Under the pieces are notes generated by a model. That model worked only from the letters and a program-made list of their open reading frames with translations, had not been told where the DNA came from and did not search any database. A program made the translations under genes and the position numbers. Positions 24,530 through 38,219 of a DNA stretch of 64,000 bases are shown piece after piece. The DNA lies in contig NC_049991.1 in the NCBI RefSeq assembly GCF_000003815.2, positions 13,538,529 to 13,602,528 of the forward strand. Direction: 5' to 3'. How positions within the stretch are numbered: position 1 is the first letter of the stretch; each line of letters starts with the position of its first letter. This stretch comes from Branchiostoma floridae. Its lineage: Eukaryota; Chordata; Leptocardii; Amphioxiformes; Branchiostomatidae.

Positions 24530-27465
24530 TTGTAGGAATCCTACATAATCCTACAACTGGTGATGTAGGTATTTGTAGGCTGAGCGGATATGAAGAACAA
24601 ACCATCCAAAATTCAACTGTAGGAAGTATAGGATTGTAGGAATCCTACAAATCCTACAAATGGTGATGTAGACATTTGTAGGCTGAGAGGACATTGGGAT
24701 CGGACCATCCAAAATTCAACTATAGGAAGTGTAGGATTGTAGGAATCCTACATAATCCTACAATTGGTGATGTAGGTTTTTGTAGGCTGAGCGGACACGA
24801 AGAACAAACCATCCGAAATTCAGCTGTAGGAAGTGTAGGATTGTAGGAATCCTACATAATCCTACAATTGGTGATGTAGGTATTTGTAGGCTGAGCGGAC
24901 ATGAAGAACAAACCATTGGAGATTCAGCTGTAGGAAGTATAGGATTGTAGGAATCCTACATATTCCTACAACTAGTGATGTAGGTATTTGTAGGCTGGGC
25001 GGACATGAAGAACAATCAATTCGAAATTCAGCTATAGGAAGTGTAGGGTTGTAGGAATCCTACATAATCCTATAACTGGTGATGTAGACATTTGTAGGCT
25101 GAGAGGGACATAGGGAGCGGGCCATCCAAAATTCCGCTGTAGGACGTGTAGGGTTGCGGGAATCCTACAGAATCCTACAACTGGTGATGTAGGTATTTGT
25201 AGGCTGAGCGGACACGAAGAACAAACCATCAGAAATTCAGCTGTAGGAAGTATAGGATTGTAGGAATCCTACATAATCCTACAATTGGTGATGTAGGTAT
25301 TTGTAGGCTGAGCGGACACGAAGAACAAACCATCATAAATTCAGCTGTAGGAAGTGTAGGATTGTAGGAATCCTACATAATCCTACAATTGGTGATGTAG
25401 GTATTTGTAGGCTGAGCGGACATGAAGAACAAACAATCTGAAATTCAGCTGTAGGAAGTGTAGGATTGTAGGAATCCTACATAATCCTACAACTGCTGAT
25501 GTAGACATTTGTAGGCTGAGAGGACATCGGGAGCGGACTATCCAAAATTCAACTGTAGGAAGTGTAGAATTGTAGGAATCCTACATAATCCTACAATTGG
25601 TGATGTAGGTATTTGTAGGCTGAGCGGACATGAAGAACAAACCATCCGAAATTCAGCTGTAGGAAGTGTAGGATTGTAGGAATCCTACATAATCCTACAA
25701 TTGGTGATGTAGGTATTTGTAGGCTGAGCGGACATGAAGAACAAACCATCAGAAATTCAGCTGTAGGAAGTGTAGGATTGTAGGAATCCTACATAATCCT
25801 ACAATTGGTGATGTAGACATTTGTAGGCTGAGCAGACACGAAGAACAAACCATCTGAAATTCAGCTGTAGGAAGTGTAGGACTGTAGGAATCCTACATAA
25901 TCCTACAATTGGTGATGTAGGTATTTGTAGGCTGAGCGGACATGAAGAACAAACCATCAGAAATTCAGCTGTAGGAAGTGTAGGACTGTAGGAATCCTAC
26001 ATAATCCTACAATTGGTGATGTAGGTATTTGTAGGCTGGGCGGACATGAAGAACAATCAATTCGAAATTCAGCTGTAGGAAGTGTAGGATTGTAGGAATC
26101 CTACATAATCCTACAATTGGTGATGTAGGTATTTGTAGGCTGAGCGGACATGAAGAACAAACCATCTGAAATTCAGCTGTAGAAAGTGTAGGATTGTAGG
26201 AATCCTACATAATCCTACAACTGGTGATGTAGACATTTGTAGGCTGAGAGGACATCGGGAGCGGACTATCCAAAATTCAACTGTAGGAAGTGTAGAATTG
26301 TAGGAATCCTACATAATCCTGAAATTGGTGATGTAGGTATTTGTAGGCTGAGCGGACATGAAGAACAAACCATCCGAAATTCAGCTGTAGGAAGTGTAGG
26401 ATTGTAAGAATCTTACATAATCCTACAATTGGTGATGTAGGTATTTGTAGGCTGACCGGACATGAAGAACAAACCATCAAAAATTCAGCTGTAGGAAGTG
26501 TAGGATTGTAGGAATCCTACATATTCCTACAACTGGTGATGTAGATATTGTAGGCTGAGCGGACATGAAGAACAAACCATCCGAAATTCAGCTGTAGGAA
26601 GTGTAAGATTGTAGGAATCCTACATATTCCTACAACTGGTGATGTAGACATTTGTAGGCTAAGATGACACAGGGAGCGGGCCATCCAAAATTCAACTGTA
26701 GGAAGTGTAGGGTTGTAGGAATCCTACATATTCCTACAACTGGTGATGTAGGTATTTGTAGGCTGGGCGGACATGAAGAACAATCAATTCAAAATTCAGC
26801 TGTAGGAAGTGTAGGGTTGTAGGAATCCTACATAATCCTACAATTCGTGACGTAGACAATTGTAGGCTGAGAGGGACATAGGGAGCGGGCCATCCAAAAT
26901 TCCGCTGTAGGACGTGTAGGGTTGCGGGAATCCTACAGAATCCTACAACTGGTGATGTAGGTATTTGTAGGCTGGGCGGACATGAAGAACAATCAATTCG
27001 AAATTCAGCTATAGGAAGTGTAGGATTGTAGGAATCCTACATAATCCTACAATTGGTGATGTAGGTATTTGTAGGCTGAGCGGACACGAAGAACAAACCA
27101 TCAGAAATTTAGCTGTAGGAAGTGTAGGATTGTAGGAATCCTACATAATCCTACAATTGGTGATGTAGGTATTTGTAGGCTGAGCAGACACGAAGAACAA
27201 ACCATCAGAAATTCAGCTGTAGGAAGTGTAGGACTGTAGGAATCCTACATAATCCTATAACTGGTGATGTAGACATTTGTAGGCTGAGAGGACATCGGGA
27301 GCGGACTATCCAAAATTCAACTGTAGGAAGTGTAGAATTGTAGGAATCCTACAGAATCCTACAATTGGTGATGTAGGTATTTGTAGGCTGAGCGCACATG
27401 AAGAACAAACCATCCGAAATTCAGCTGTAGGAAGTGTAGGATTGTAGGAATCCTACAAATTCTAC
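24530..27465 (+). repeat. Left satellite array, about 28 monomers of 104 bp
   Basis: Monomers alternate between a common form (ending GAGCGGACATGAAGAACAAA) and a rarer form (GAGAGGACATCGGGAGCGG). Each has about seven GTAGG or CCTAC boxes spaced 8-10 bp apart, around a nested palindrome: GTAGGATT and AATCCTAC outside GTAGGAATCCTAC. Many monomers are almost identical, as expected from recent unequal exchange. No coding capacity; open frames within it are by-products of the repeat. Confidence 0.92.
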
Positions 27466-30400
27466 AATTGTTGCTGTAGATGTGACAAGGGTATATCCAC
27501 TGTTCGTAAACTACAATGCCGGAATTCGACAGACTCCGCAGATCGCGCATTGTTCCTTAGCTGGCTATATTCTTCTGGCCGGCTTGCTCCTCTATTTGTT
27601 TCATTTCTACGATTTTCCCAGCGATCCGGAGTCTGGTAGAGACTACGTATTCATACCGTTTTGGCCCCCAAACTGTGTAGACTCCGGATCACTGATTTAT
27701 TGCTTAGATGATCTGAACTTCGAAGCTACTTTCTTTGTGCAGAAAATGAGCGGATTACTTTTATTGCCTTTCATCAAAGCGACAGTCGACAGACTCCGCA
27801 AATCGCGTACTGTTCCCTAGCCGGCTATATTCCTCTTAACGTGGGATTTTAAGCCGCATGAGTTCCGTTTTTAAGCCGCATGAGTTTTTAAGCCGCATGA
27901 GTTTTTAAGCTGCATGAGTTCCGTTTTGACATTTTTCGACATTTTGACTAATTTCTTCAATACGCGGCCGCACGCACAAGTCGCACCTCAAACTAATTTG
28001 AATCGTTTTAGAAAGTTTCACGTGCGGAGGCAAACGAAAATATACGCATAGTTCGCCTAATAGTTTTGGACATGCACAAAACTATCATTCGTACGCAGTT
28101 TGGTGGCCAAAACGTTATGGATATGCAATACAGTGGTCCCACGTCGGTCGATTGCGCTATGGAGACGCTACATGTTTGCGCTTTATATGCGGATATCGCG
28201 GTATTGCGAGTACATAGCGTTCTTACGTCGCAGACACAACGCACCATGAACGACCGTATAACGAATGCACACATAGATCACGATTTAGTACCGTACGTTC
28301 TGCGACCGGGTTGCGCATACTATGCGTACTGAAAGCGTGATCGACGCAGACTCCAGATTTGGAATAAATACGAAGGTGCATCTGAGTCCAGAAAAAAAAG
28401 ATCATCTCAAGATGCCAGATCTAGGCCAGGATGAATTTGTACCGGGGGCAGGGAGAGATGGTCACAACTTGCAGGACACCATCAATGCGACTGGTCCCAA
28501 CGGAGCCTCCAGGGAAGGGAAGATGCAGAGGAACCTGCTGATTAGCACTGGGTCAATTTGTGTAACACACGTGTCATTTTGTGTAACAGATATTAGACTT
28601 CATTTGCTGATAATAGTACTTTTTTGTGTGTAGAACCACATGATGTAAAAGTACAATATAGAGCCATATTACAACTTTGAAAGAGGGCGTAAGGTTTCAT
28701 AATTGTTTAATTTACGAGTACGTAAAGATCTTGAATACGTTTTGTGGTGTGTATGAGTGTGATTTTTATAGTAGTTGAAATAGTAAGATGATAGGGGAAA
28801 TCATTAAGGACAAAGTGAAAACAAACACAATCTTAACAGTGCATATATTTTTAAGGTAAATGATGGCCCACAGTACTGTAAAAGTACAGTGTTACTGCTT
28901 CACTGCTTCGCAAATAAATACAAAAAAGCTCTTCACTGTCTACTTATTAATGTTCTACTTGCACTGCCTGTAAAGAAAAGTATACGCAGTACAAAGTGTT
29001 CCTCTAACAAAAATACTCTATTGGCAATGCTCGCAAACAAAAGTATATGTAACAGAAACTGTTCCTCTGACACACCTGAAATGCAGTTAGCACCAGGTGC
29101 GTCAGGCATGCGGTCGGTGGACGTTGTGTGCGTCCGGAATACGCCCAACATTGTACCCCATACGCATCTATTCGCAGTACGGAAAATTTTTTTGCGCATT
29201 TCAGAAGCAATCATACGCTGAAGTCGTAATTCAAACGCCACATGTGCTCGACGTACAATTTAATTTATTCCAGAAAAATTCCAAATGTTGGGCATTCGGC
29301 CGCGTATTGACAAAATTTCATGCGGAAATCATGCGCACTTAAAAATATACGCAGGTGTGACCCCACCTAGGCCTTTAGCCTGCAGTCCAGACTACAAACT
29401 GCGTACGAATGACAGTTTTGTGCATGTCCAAAACTATCGAGCGTATACTGGGCGTATATTTTCGTTTGCCTACGTACTTGAAACTTTCTAAAAACGATTC
29501 AGATGCGTTTGAGGTGCGTCTTGTGCGTGCAGTCATGCGGCTTGAAAATATACGCAGGTGTGACCCCACCTTTATGCCCATTTTCCACTAGACGGCGATT
29601 GCGCTGCGCTCTGACTGCGACCTACATAAGATATGTTTAACATTCACTTTCATACTAGGTATATCATACAAAATGTAAAAGCGTGACCGAGAATACAACA
29701 AAACGCGCGAATAAAAAAATCGTTTCTTTTCTATACAATTTGTTGAGCGATCTGTCAAATTTTAGGTTGCAGACAGCGCGCGGAGAAAGGAGATACTCAA
29801 AGTTTTTCTACATGTATGGTCACACTAGCCTGATTTAATCGCGCTTCTTTATAGGCCCGTCGTACATTGCCCCGCGGGGAGGAGGCTACAAGCTCCGGAG
29901 TACGGAGTTAGCGTTACACAGACTATGGTCACATCAAGTAATTAGTATGAATGGCATCCTATTCAGACAGAAAAATTAATGAGATAGGGCGAACAAGAAC
30001 GAGATGGGTTAAAAAAAACAAGATGACTAGATTTTCAAAATAGTCACCATGAACCGTTATTGAAGTGACGAAACAGGGTAGCACATACAACAAATGAAAT
30101 CATTCATCCCTGCAGGTGGACCTCATCGGGCTTAAACTTCCCGGGGCGCTGATAGGAGATCGGGCGGGCCTTACTGTCCTGGTCCACCGAATAAACTGTC
30201 GACATGTCCTAGCTGCCCGATCCTGGCTGGCTCCCAGGGTAGTATTCAAGAAGTTAACTAGTACTTTTTAGTATAGCGTAGTGACTAGTGGTAGACGGTA
30301 TCACTTATCAAATTGGCAATACACTCATAACTACCAAAGTGTAGAGCCAATGAAAGTGGTACAACTTTTGCAACCGTACATCTATTAATTTCATTTCTAC

Positions 30401-30820
30401 AACTACGGTCATGGCTAACATACTAGTGTCACTTCTTCTGCAAGGACAAGACAATCATTAGGGTACAACACAACAATTATTATATTTTCCTATGTTGGTA
30501 CTTTCTCTCCACGTTGACCTTCTCGGTAGTACAGTAAGTCAGAATTTCCTTTTTTCTCCTGAAATCTTGCGGAAACTTAATGAGTACGTGGATGTCATCC
30601 ATATAATCTATTTACTGTGGCCTAATCCTGGGTATGGCACCGCCGTGTGAAAAGCCTCCGCATTGTTAGCCTTTTCCTGTCACATAGGCCTAGGAACCGT
30701 AATTTTGTTGTTGTTGTTGTTATTGTTGTTTTGTTATCGATAAAGAGAGATAAAAAAAGTTCCTTTCGTTTATTTGCTATGTCTTTAGCATGGATATATT
30801 TTGTATTGGATTTCGTATGA
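27466..30820. mobile_element. Unique core of the foldback element, copy 1
   Basis: About 3.35 kb between oppositely oriented arrays. Contents: a direct repeat (GACAGACTCCGCARATCGCG) at about 27528 and 27787; four tandem copies of TTTTAAGCCGCATGAGT at 27847-27920; a nested inverted-repeat element whose arms (about 27965-28105 and 29390-29545) share GTTTTGGACATGCACAAAAC; the phrase GCAGGTGTGACCCCACCT at about 29353 and 29553; and a (TTG)n-like tract at about 30705-30735. The longest frames are 112 codons (27482-27820) and 110 codons (28889-29221); neither resembles a transposase or any family I know. It is nearly identical to 32417-36612 except for a 973-bp insertion there. Confidence 0.7.
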
Positions 30821-31869
30821 TTTGTTCTTCATGTACGCTCAGCCTACAAATACCTACATCACCAATTGTAGGATTATGTAGGATTCCTACAATCCTACAC
30901 TTCCTACAGTTCAATTTTGGATGGTTTGTTCTTCATGTCCGCTCAGCCTACAAATATCTACATCACCATTTGTAGGAATATGTAGGATTCCTACAACCCT
31001 ACACTTCCTACAGTTGGATTTCGGATGGTTTGTTCTTCATGCCCGCTCAGCCTACAAATACCTACATCACCAGTTGTAGGAATATGTAGGATTCCTACAA
31101 TCCTACACTTCCTACAGCTGAATTTCTGATGGTTTGTTCTTCATGTCCGCTCAGCCTACAAATACCTACATCACCAAATGTAGGATTATGTAGGATTCCT
31201 ACAATCCTACACTTCCTACAGCTGAATTTCGGATGGTTTGTTCTTCATGTCCGCTCAGCCTACAAATACCTACATCACCAATTGTAGGATTATGTAGGAT
31301 TCCTACAATCCTACACTTCCTACAGTTGAATTTCTGATGGTTTGTTCTTCATGTCCGCTCAGCCTACAAATACCTACATCACCAATTGTAGGAATATGTA
31401 GGATTCCTACAATCCTACACTTCCTACAGTTGAATTTCGGATGGTTTGTTCTTCATGTCCGCTCAGCCTACAAATACCTACATCACCAATTGTAGGATTA
31501 TGTAGGATTCCTACAATCCTACACTTCCTACAGCTGAATTTCTGATGGTTTGTTCTTGATGTCCGCTAAGCCTACAAATACCTACATCACCAATTGTAGG
31601 ATTATGTAGGATTCCTACAATCCTACACTTCCTACAGCTGAATTTCTGATGGTTTGTTCTTGATGTCCGCTAAGCCTACAAATACCTACATCACCAATTG
31701 TAGGATTATGTAGGATTCCTACAATCCTACACTTCCTACAGTTGAATTTTGGATGGTCCGCTCCCTATATCCTCTCAGCCCACAAATACCTACATCACCA
31801 GTTGTAGGAATATGTCGGATTCCTACAACCCTACACTTCCTACAGTTGACTTTCGGATGGTTTGTTCTT
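30821..31869 (-). repeat. Right-oriented satellite array, about 10 monomers
   Basis: Same 104-bp monomer as the left array but reverse-complemented (reads TACAAATACCTACATCACCA on the plus strand). Ends in a 100-N gap at 31870-31969. Confidence 0.92.
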
Positions 31870-31969
31870 NNNNNNNNNNNNNNNNNNNNNNNNNNNNNNN
31901 NNNNNNNNNNNNNNNNNNNNNNNNNNNNNNNNNNNNNNNNNNNNNNNNNNNNNNNNNNNNNNNNNNNNN
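31870..31969. other. Assembly gap (100 N) where array orientation flips
   Basis: Right-oriented monomers precede the gap and left-oriented monomers follow it, so two different array ends have been placed next to each other. Confidence 1.
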
Positions 31970-32416
31970 TGTACGACTGTAGGATTCCTACATAATCCTA
32001 CAACTGGTGATGTAGGTATTTGTAGGCTGAGCGGACATGAAGAACAAACCATCAGAAATTCAGCTGTAGGAAGTGTAGGACTGTAGGAATCCTACATAAT
32101 CCTACAATTGGTGATGTAGGTATTTGTAGGCTGAGCGGACATGAAGAACAAACCATCTGAAATTCAGCTGTAGGAAGTGTAGGATTGTAGGAATCCTACA
32201 TAATCCTATAACTGGTGATGTAGACATTTGTAGGCTGAGAGGACATCGGGAGCGGACTATCCAAAATTCAACTGTAGGAAGTGTAGAATTGTAGGAATCC
32301 TACAGAATCCTACAATTGGTGATGTAGGTATTTGTAGGCTGAGCGCACATGAAGAACAAACCATCCGAAATTCAGCTGTAGGAAGTGTAGGATTGTAGGA
32401 ATCCTACAAATTCTAC
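31970..32416 (+). repeat. Left-oriented satellite array leading into the second core
   Basis: About four monomers, matching the last monomers before the first core (27000-27465) almost base for base. The left terminus of this second element is not in the window. Confidence 0.9.
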
Positions 32417-35400
32417 AATTGTTGCTGTAGATGTGACAAGGGTATATCCACTGTTCGTAAACTACAATGCCGGAATTCGACAGACTCCGCAGATCGCGTA
32501 TTGTTCCTTAGCTGGCTATATTCTTCTGGCCGGCTTGCTCCTCTATTTGTTTCATTTCTACGATTTTCCCAGCGATCCGGAGTCTGGTAGAGACTACGTA
32601 TTCATACCGTTTTGGCCCCCAAACTGTGTAGACTCCGGATCACTGATTTATTGCTTAGATGATCTGAACTTCGAAGCTACTTTCTTTGTGCAGAAAATGA
32701 GCGGATTACTTTTATTGCCTTTCATCAAAGCGACAGTCGACAGACTCCGCAAATCGCGTACTGTTCCCTAGCCGGCTATATTCCTCTTAACGTGGGATTT
32801 TAAGCCGCATGAGTTCCGTTTTTAAGCCGCATGAGTTTTTAAGCCGCATGAGTTTTTAAGCTGCATGAGTTCCGTTTTGACATTTTTCGACATTTTGACT
32901 AATTTCTTCAATACGCGGCCGCACGCACAAGTCGCACCTCAAACTAATTTGAATCGTTTTAGAAAGTTTCACGTGCGGAGGCAAACGAAAATATACGCAT
33001 AGTTCGCCTAATAGTTTTGGACATGCACAAAACTATCATTCGTACGCAGTTTGGTGGCCAAAACGTTATGGATATGCAATACAGTGGTCCCACGTCGGTC
33101 GATTGCGCTATGGAGACGCTACATGTTTGCGCTTTATATGCGGATATCGCGGTATTGCGAGTACATAGCGTTCTTACGTCGCAGACACAACGCACCATGA
33201 ACGACCGTATAACGAATGCACACATAGATCACGATTTAGTACCGTACGTTCTGCGACCGGGTTGCGCATACTATGCGTACTGATAGCGTGATCGACGCAG
33301 ACTCCAGATTTGGAATAAATACGAAGGTGCATCTGAGTCCAGAAAAAAAAAGATCATCTCAAGATGACAGATCCAGGCCAGGATGAATTTGTACCGGGGG
33401 CAGGGAGAGATGGTCACAACTTGCAGGACACCATCAATGCGACTGGTCCCAACGGAGCCTCCAGGGAAGGGAAGATGCAGAGGAACCTGCTGATTAGCAC
33501 TGGGTCAATTTGTGTAACACACGTGTCATTTTGTGTAACAGATATTAGACTTCATTTGCTGATAATAGTACTTTTTTGTGTGTAGAACCACATGATGTAA
33601 AAGTACAATATAGAGCCATATTACAACTTTGAAAGAGGGCGTAAGGTTTCATAATTGTTTAATTTACGAGTACGTAAAGATCTTGAATACGTTTTGTGGT
33701 GTGTATGAGTGTGATTTTTATAGTAGTTGAAATAGTAAGATGATAGGGGAAATCATTAAGGACAAAGTGAAAACAAACACAATCTTAACAGTGCATATAT
33801 TTTTAAGGTAAATGATGGCCCACAGTACTGTAAAAGTAGTGTTACTGCTTCACTGCTTCGCAAATAAATAAAAAAAAGCTCTTCACTGTCTACTTATTAA
33901 TGTTCTACTTGCACTGCCTGTAAAGAAAAGTATACGCAGTACAAAGTGTTCCTCTAACAAAAATACTCTATTGGCAATGCTCGCAAACAAAAGTATATGT
34001 AACAGAAACTGTTCCTCTGACACACCTGAAATGCAGTTAGCACCAGGTGCGTCAGGCATGCGGTCGGTGGACGTTGTGTGCGTCCGGAATACGCCCAACA
34101 TTGTACCCCATACGCATCTATTCGCAGTACGGAAAATTTTTTTGCGCATTTCAGAAGCAATCATACGCTGAAGTCGTAATTCAAACGCCACATGTGCTCG
34201 ACGTACAATTTAATTTATTCCAGAAAAATTCCAAATGTTGGGCATTCGGCCGCGTATTGACAAAATTTCATGCGGAAATCATGCGCACTTAAAAATATAC
34301 GCAGGTGTGACCCCACCTAGGCCTTTAGCCTGCAGTCCAGACTACAAACTGCGTACGAATGACAGTTTTGTGCATGTCCAAAACTATCGAGCGTATACTG
34401 GGCGTATATTTTCGTTTGCCTACGTACTTGAAACTTTCTAAAAACGATTCAGATGCGTTTGAGGTGCGTCTTGTGCGTGCAGTCATGCGGCTTGAAAATA
34501 TACGCAGGTGTGACCCCACCTTTATGCCCATTTTCCACTAGACGGCGATTGCGCTGCGCTCTGACTGCGACCTACATAAGATATGTTTAACATTCACTTT
34601 CATACTAGGTATATCATACAAAATGTAAAAGCGTGACCGAGAATACAACAAAACGCGCGAATAAAAAAATCGTTTCTTTTCTATACAATTTGTTGAGCGA
34701 TCTGTCAAATTTTAGGTTGCAGACAGCGCGCGGAGAAAGGAGATACTCAAAGTTTTTCTACATGTATGGTCACACTAGCCTGATTTAATCGCGCTTCTTT
34801 ATAGGCCCGTCGTACATTGCCCCGCGGGGAGGAGGCTACAAGCTCCGGAGTACGGAGTTAGCGTTACACAGACTATGGTCACATCAAGTAATTAGTATGA
34901 ATGGCATCCTATTCAGACAGAAAAATTAATGAGATAGGGCGAACAAGAACGAGATGGGTTAAAAAAAACAAGATGACTAGATTTTCAAAATAGTCACCAT
35001 GAACCGTTATTGAAGTGACGAAACAGGGTAGCACATACAACAAATGAAATCATTCATCCCTGCAGGTGGACCTCATCGGGCTTAAACTTCCCGGGGCGCT
35101 GATAGGAGATCGGGCGGGCCTTACTGTCCTGGTCCACCGAATAAACTGTCGACATGTCCTAGCTGCCCGATCCTGGCTGGCTCCCAGGGTAGTATTCAAG
35201 AAGTTAACTAGTACTTTTTAGTATAGCGTAGTGACTAGTGGTAGACGGTATCACTTATCAAATTGGCAATACACTCATAACTACCAAAGTGTAGAGCCAA
35301 TGAAAGTGGTACAACTTTTGCAACCGTACATCTATTAACCCTCAAGCACCCGACCTTTTTTTGCGACTAAAATGACCGAGTGGGGTCCAAACGGACCCCA

Positions 35401-36612
35401 AAATGCTATGTTCATAAAATCTCAGTACCATTTCTTATCGGCAATCATTGTATATACATTGCTTCGTCAATGTAAGAGGAAGATTTTGAGATGTTAGGGT
35501 ATTGCTAATTCCAACTCATTATCATAATTTATGCAAAGGTTCAGAAGGACCGCGTTTTGCACTAAACCTACTCCGACCAGATAGGGGAATTTTGAGGCCC
35601 TCAGCAACATTTATGTCGCATAACTCATGAACGGCTAGAGCTAAAGCTACGAAACTTGGTAATTTATCACAAAATATTGTTTGCAAAGGTTTTTGGTCAA
35701 AAAAGTAAATTTTTCATTTTTGAGGGTTGCCATGGCAACCATATTCTAACAGGCATATTTTTGCCAAAATTTGACAATTTCAATTTAAACAAGGTTTTCT
35801 TGGTAAACTACACCTGTTTTCTGACAACAATTAAATTCTATGAAATTCAATGTAATTTTCATGACTTAAAATTTATAATTTATGCTAATTTCATGACGTC
35901 ATTGGTCAAAATCTAAGATGGCCGCCCTGATTAGGCAAATTGATGTCATAATGTCGTCACATTACATGTTGATGACACAGAAATTTTGGTGATGATTTAG
36001 GTTTACATTCTTATTATTGTCTGAAAGTTTGGTAGTCATACTGTAAGTGGTTAAGGAGTTAGCCTCCAAAGTTTGTTTTAAAAACTGCACATTTTTGCTG
36101 GGGTCCGTTTGGACCCCAGAGGGACTGAACACAAACTTTCTTTATAATTTCCACATTATTGTACCAATCTTTGCGAAAACTTGGGAGAAGGTATAAGACA
36201 TATTGACTGACAAAGTCACGGAAGGATTTTTTCTTCAGATCAAAAATGTTCAAATGGCACTTCAAAATGTACGCCTGGGGTCCAAATGGACCCCACTCGG
36301 GTGTTTGAGGGTTAATTTCATTTCTACAACTACGGTCATGGCTAACATACTAGTGTCACTTCTTCTGCAAGGACAAGACAATCATTAGGGTACAACACAA
36401 CAATTATTATATTTTCCTATGTTGGTACTTTCTCTCCACGTTGACCTTCTCGGTAGTACAGTAAGTCAGAATTTCCTTTTTTCTCCTGAAATCTTGCGGA
36501 AACTTAATGAGTACGTGGATGTCATCCATATAATCTATTTACTGTGGCCTAATCCTGGGTATGGCACCGCCGTGTGAAAAGCCTCCGCATTGTTAGCCTT
36601 TTCCTGTCACAT
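32417..36612. mobile_element. Core of the foldback element, copy 2
   Basis: Parallels 27466-30670 at an offset of about 4,951 bp. I noticed only a handful of single-base or short indel differences (for example GCGCATTG against GCGTATTG, and GTAAAAGTACAGTG against GTAAAAGTAGTG) plus the piggyBac-like insertion. That is too many differences for a pure assembly echo and too few for an old duplication. Two young element copies or two haplotypes would both fit. Confidence 0.75.
35339..36311. mobile_element. piggyBac-like non-autonomous element, 973 bp
   Basis: Flanked on both sides by TTAA, with termini CCCTCAAGCACCCG at the left and CGGGTGTTTGAGGG at the right (imperfect inverse). TTAA targets and CCC-starting ends are typical of piggyBac. 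Core copy 1 shows the uninterrupted site (CATCTATTAATTTCATTTC near 30386), so the insertion is precise. Subterminal palindromes GGGGTCCAAACGGACCCC occur near the left end and GGGGTCCGTTTGGACCCC at about 36099. No transposase frame, so it would be mobilised in trans. Confidence 0.85.
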
Positions 36613-37607
36613 NNNNNNNNNNNNNNNNNNNNNNNNNNNNNNNNNNNNNNNNNNNNNNNNNNNNNNNNNNNNNNNNNNNNNNNNNNNNNNNNNNNNNNNN
36701 NNNNNNNNNNNNNNNNNNNNNNNNNNNNNNNNNNNNNNNNNNNNNNNNNNNNNNNNNNNNNNNNNNNNNNNNNNNNNNNNNNNNNNNNNNNNNNNNNNNN
36801 NNNNNNNNNNNNNNNNNNNNNNNNNNNNNNNNNNNNNNNNNNNNNNNNNNNNNNNNNNNNNNNNNNNNNNNNNNNNNNNNNNNNNNNNNNNNNNNNNNNN
36901 NNNNNNNNNNNNNNNNNNNNNNNNNNNNNNNNNNNNNNNNNNNNNNNNNNNNNNNNNNNNNNNNNNNNNNNNNNNNNNNNNNNNNNNNNNNNNNNNNNNN
37001 NNNNNNNNNNNNNNNNNNNNNNNNNNNNNNNNNNNNNNNNNNNNNNNNNNNNNNNNNNNNNNNNNNNNNNNNNNNNNNNNNNNNNNNNNNNNNNNNNNNN
37101 NNNNNNNNNNNNNNNNNNNNNNNNNNNNNNNNNNNNNNNNNNNNNNNNNNNNNNNNNNNNNNNNNNNNNNNNNNNNNNNNNNNNNNNNNNNNNNNNNNNN
37201 NNNNNNNNNNNNNNNNNNNNNNNNNNNNNNNNNNNNNNNNNNNNNNNNNNNNNNNNNNNNNNNNNNNNNNNNNNNNNNNNNNNNNNNNNNNNNNNNNNNN
37301 NNNNNNNNNNNNNNNNNNNNNNNNNNNNNNNNNNNNNNNNNNNNNNNNNNNNNNNNNNNNNNNNNNNNNNNNNNNNNNNNNNNNNNNNNNNNNNNNNNNN
37401 NNNNNNNNNNNNNNNNNNNNNNNNNNNNNNNNNNNNNNNNNNNNNNNNNNNNNNNNNNNNNNNNNNNNNNNNNNNNNNNNNNNNNNNNNNNNNNNNNNNN
37501 NNNNNNNNNNNNNNNNNNNNNNNNNNNNNNNNNNNNNNNNNNNNNNNNNNNNNNNNNNNNNNNNNNNNNNNNNNNNNNNNNNNNNNNNNNNNNNNNNNNN
37601 NNNNNNN
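36613..37607. other. Assembly gap (995 N)
   Basis: Lies between the second core and a right-oriented satellite array. By comparison with copy 1 it should hold the last part of the core and the start of the array. Confidence 1.
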
Positions 37608-37951
37608 TACCTACATCACCAATTGTAGGATTATGTAGGATTCCTACAATCCTACCCTTCCTACAGTTGAATTCGGATGGTTTGTTCTTCATGTCCGCTC
37701 AGCCTACAAATACCTACATCACCAATTGTAGGAATATGTAGGATTCCTACAATCCTACACTTCCTACAGTTGAATTTCGGATGGTTTGTTCTTCATGTCC
37801 GCTCAGCCTACAAATACCTACATCACCAATGGTAGGATTATGTAGGATTCCTACAATCCTACACTTCCTACAGCTGAATTTTGGATGGTCCGCTCCCTGT
37901 GTCACTCTCAGACTACAAACATCTACAGCAACAATTGTAGAATTTTTTAAG
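37608..37951 (-). repeat. Right-oriented satellite array of the second element
   Basis: About three monomers, ending in a degenerate one (ACATCTACAGCAACAATTGT) that is also the outermost monomer at 41460-41480. Confidence 0.9.
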
Positions 37952-38196
37952 CAGGGCTAGATGCCACACACGATCCCTACACGGTTGCGGCAAATGCCTG
38001 GCATGTCTTCCGCGATGGGCTTACAACGGGCCCGCGGGCTTAGATGCATTTTGCGACGATTTCGTGATGTCATACACGATCCTGACACGATCACGGCAAA
38101 ATGCCTTACACGGCGTCGGCGTCGGTGTTTTAACCGACCCGCGCGGTCAGCTGTATTTTGCGGCGATTTCGTGATGTCTTACATGGAACATCTGCC
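37952..38196 (-). repeat. Right terminal inverted repeat of the second element
   Basis: 245 bp matching 41493-41737 with few differences, ending CATCTGCC at 38196. The adjacent bases GGTATGAC (38197-38204) differ from the TCGTTTCT beside the other element, so this end marks a separate insertion. Confidence 0.88.
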
Positions 38197-38219
38197 GGTA
38201 TGACCTACCATTTGTAGCC

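Noticed and set aside
24530-27465. Regularly spaced palindromic repeats suggest a CRISPR array
   Set aside because: The 104-bp units are contiguous with no unique spacers, the genome is a spliced animal genome, and the arrays are tied to transposon termini.
27482-29241. Core frames of 88-112 aa as transposase
   Set aside because: No catalytic DDE/D pattern, zinc finger or similarity to a known family could be seen, and frames overlap on both strands.
36574-37741. Frames of 354, 383 and 361 codons
   Set aside because: Almost entirely runs of N; the short real ends are satellite sequence. The same applies to frames over 38830-39361 and 59923-60544.
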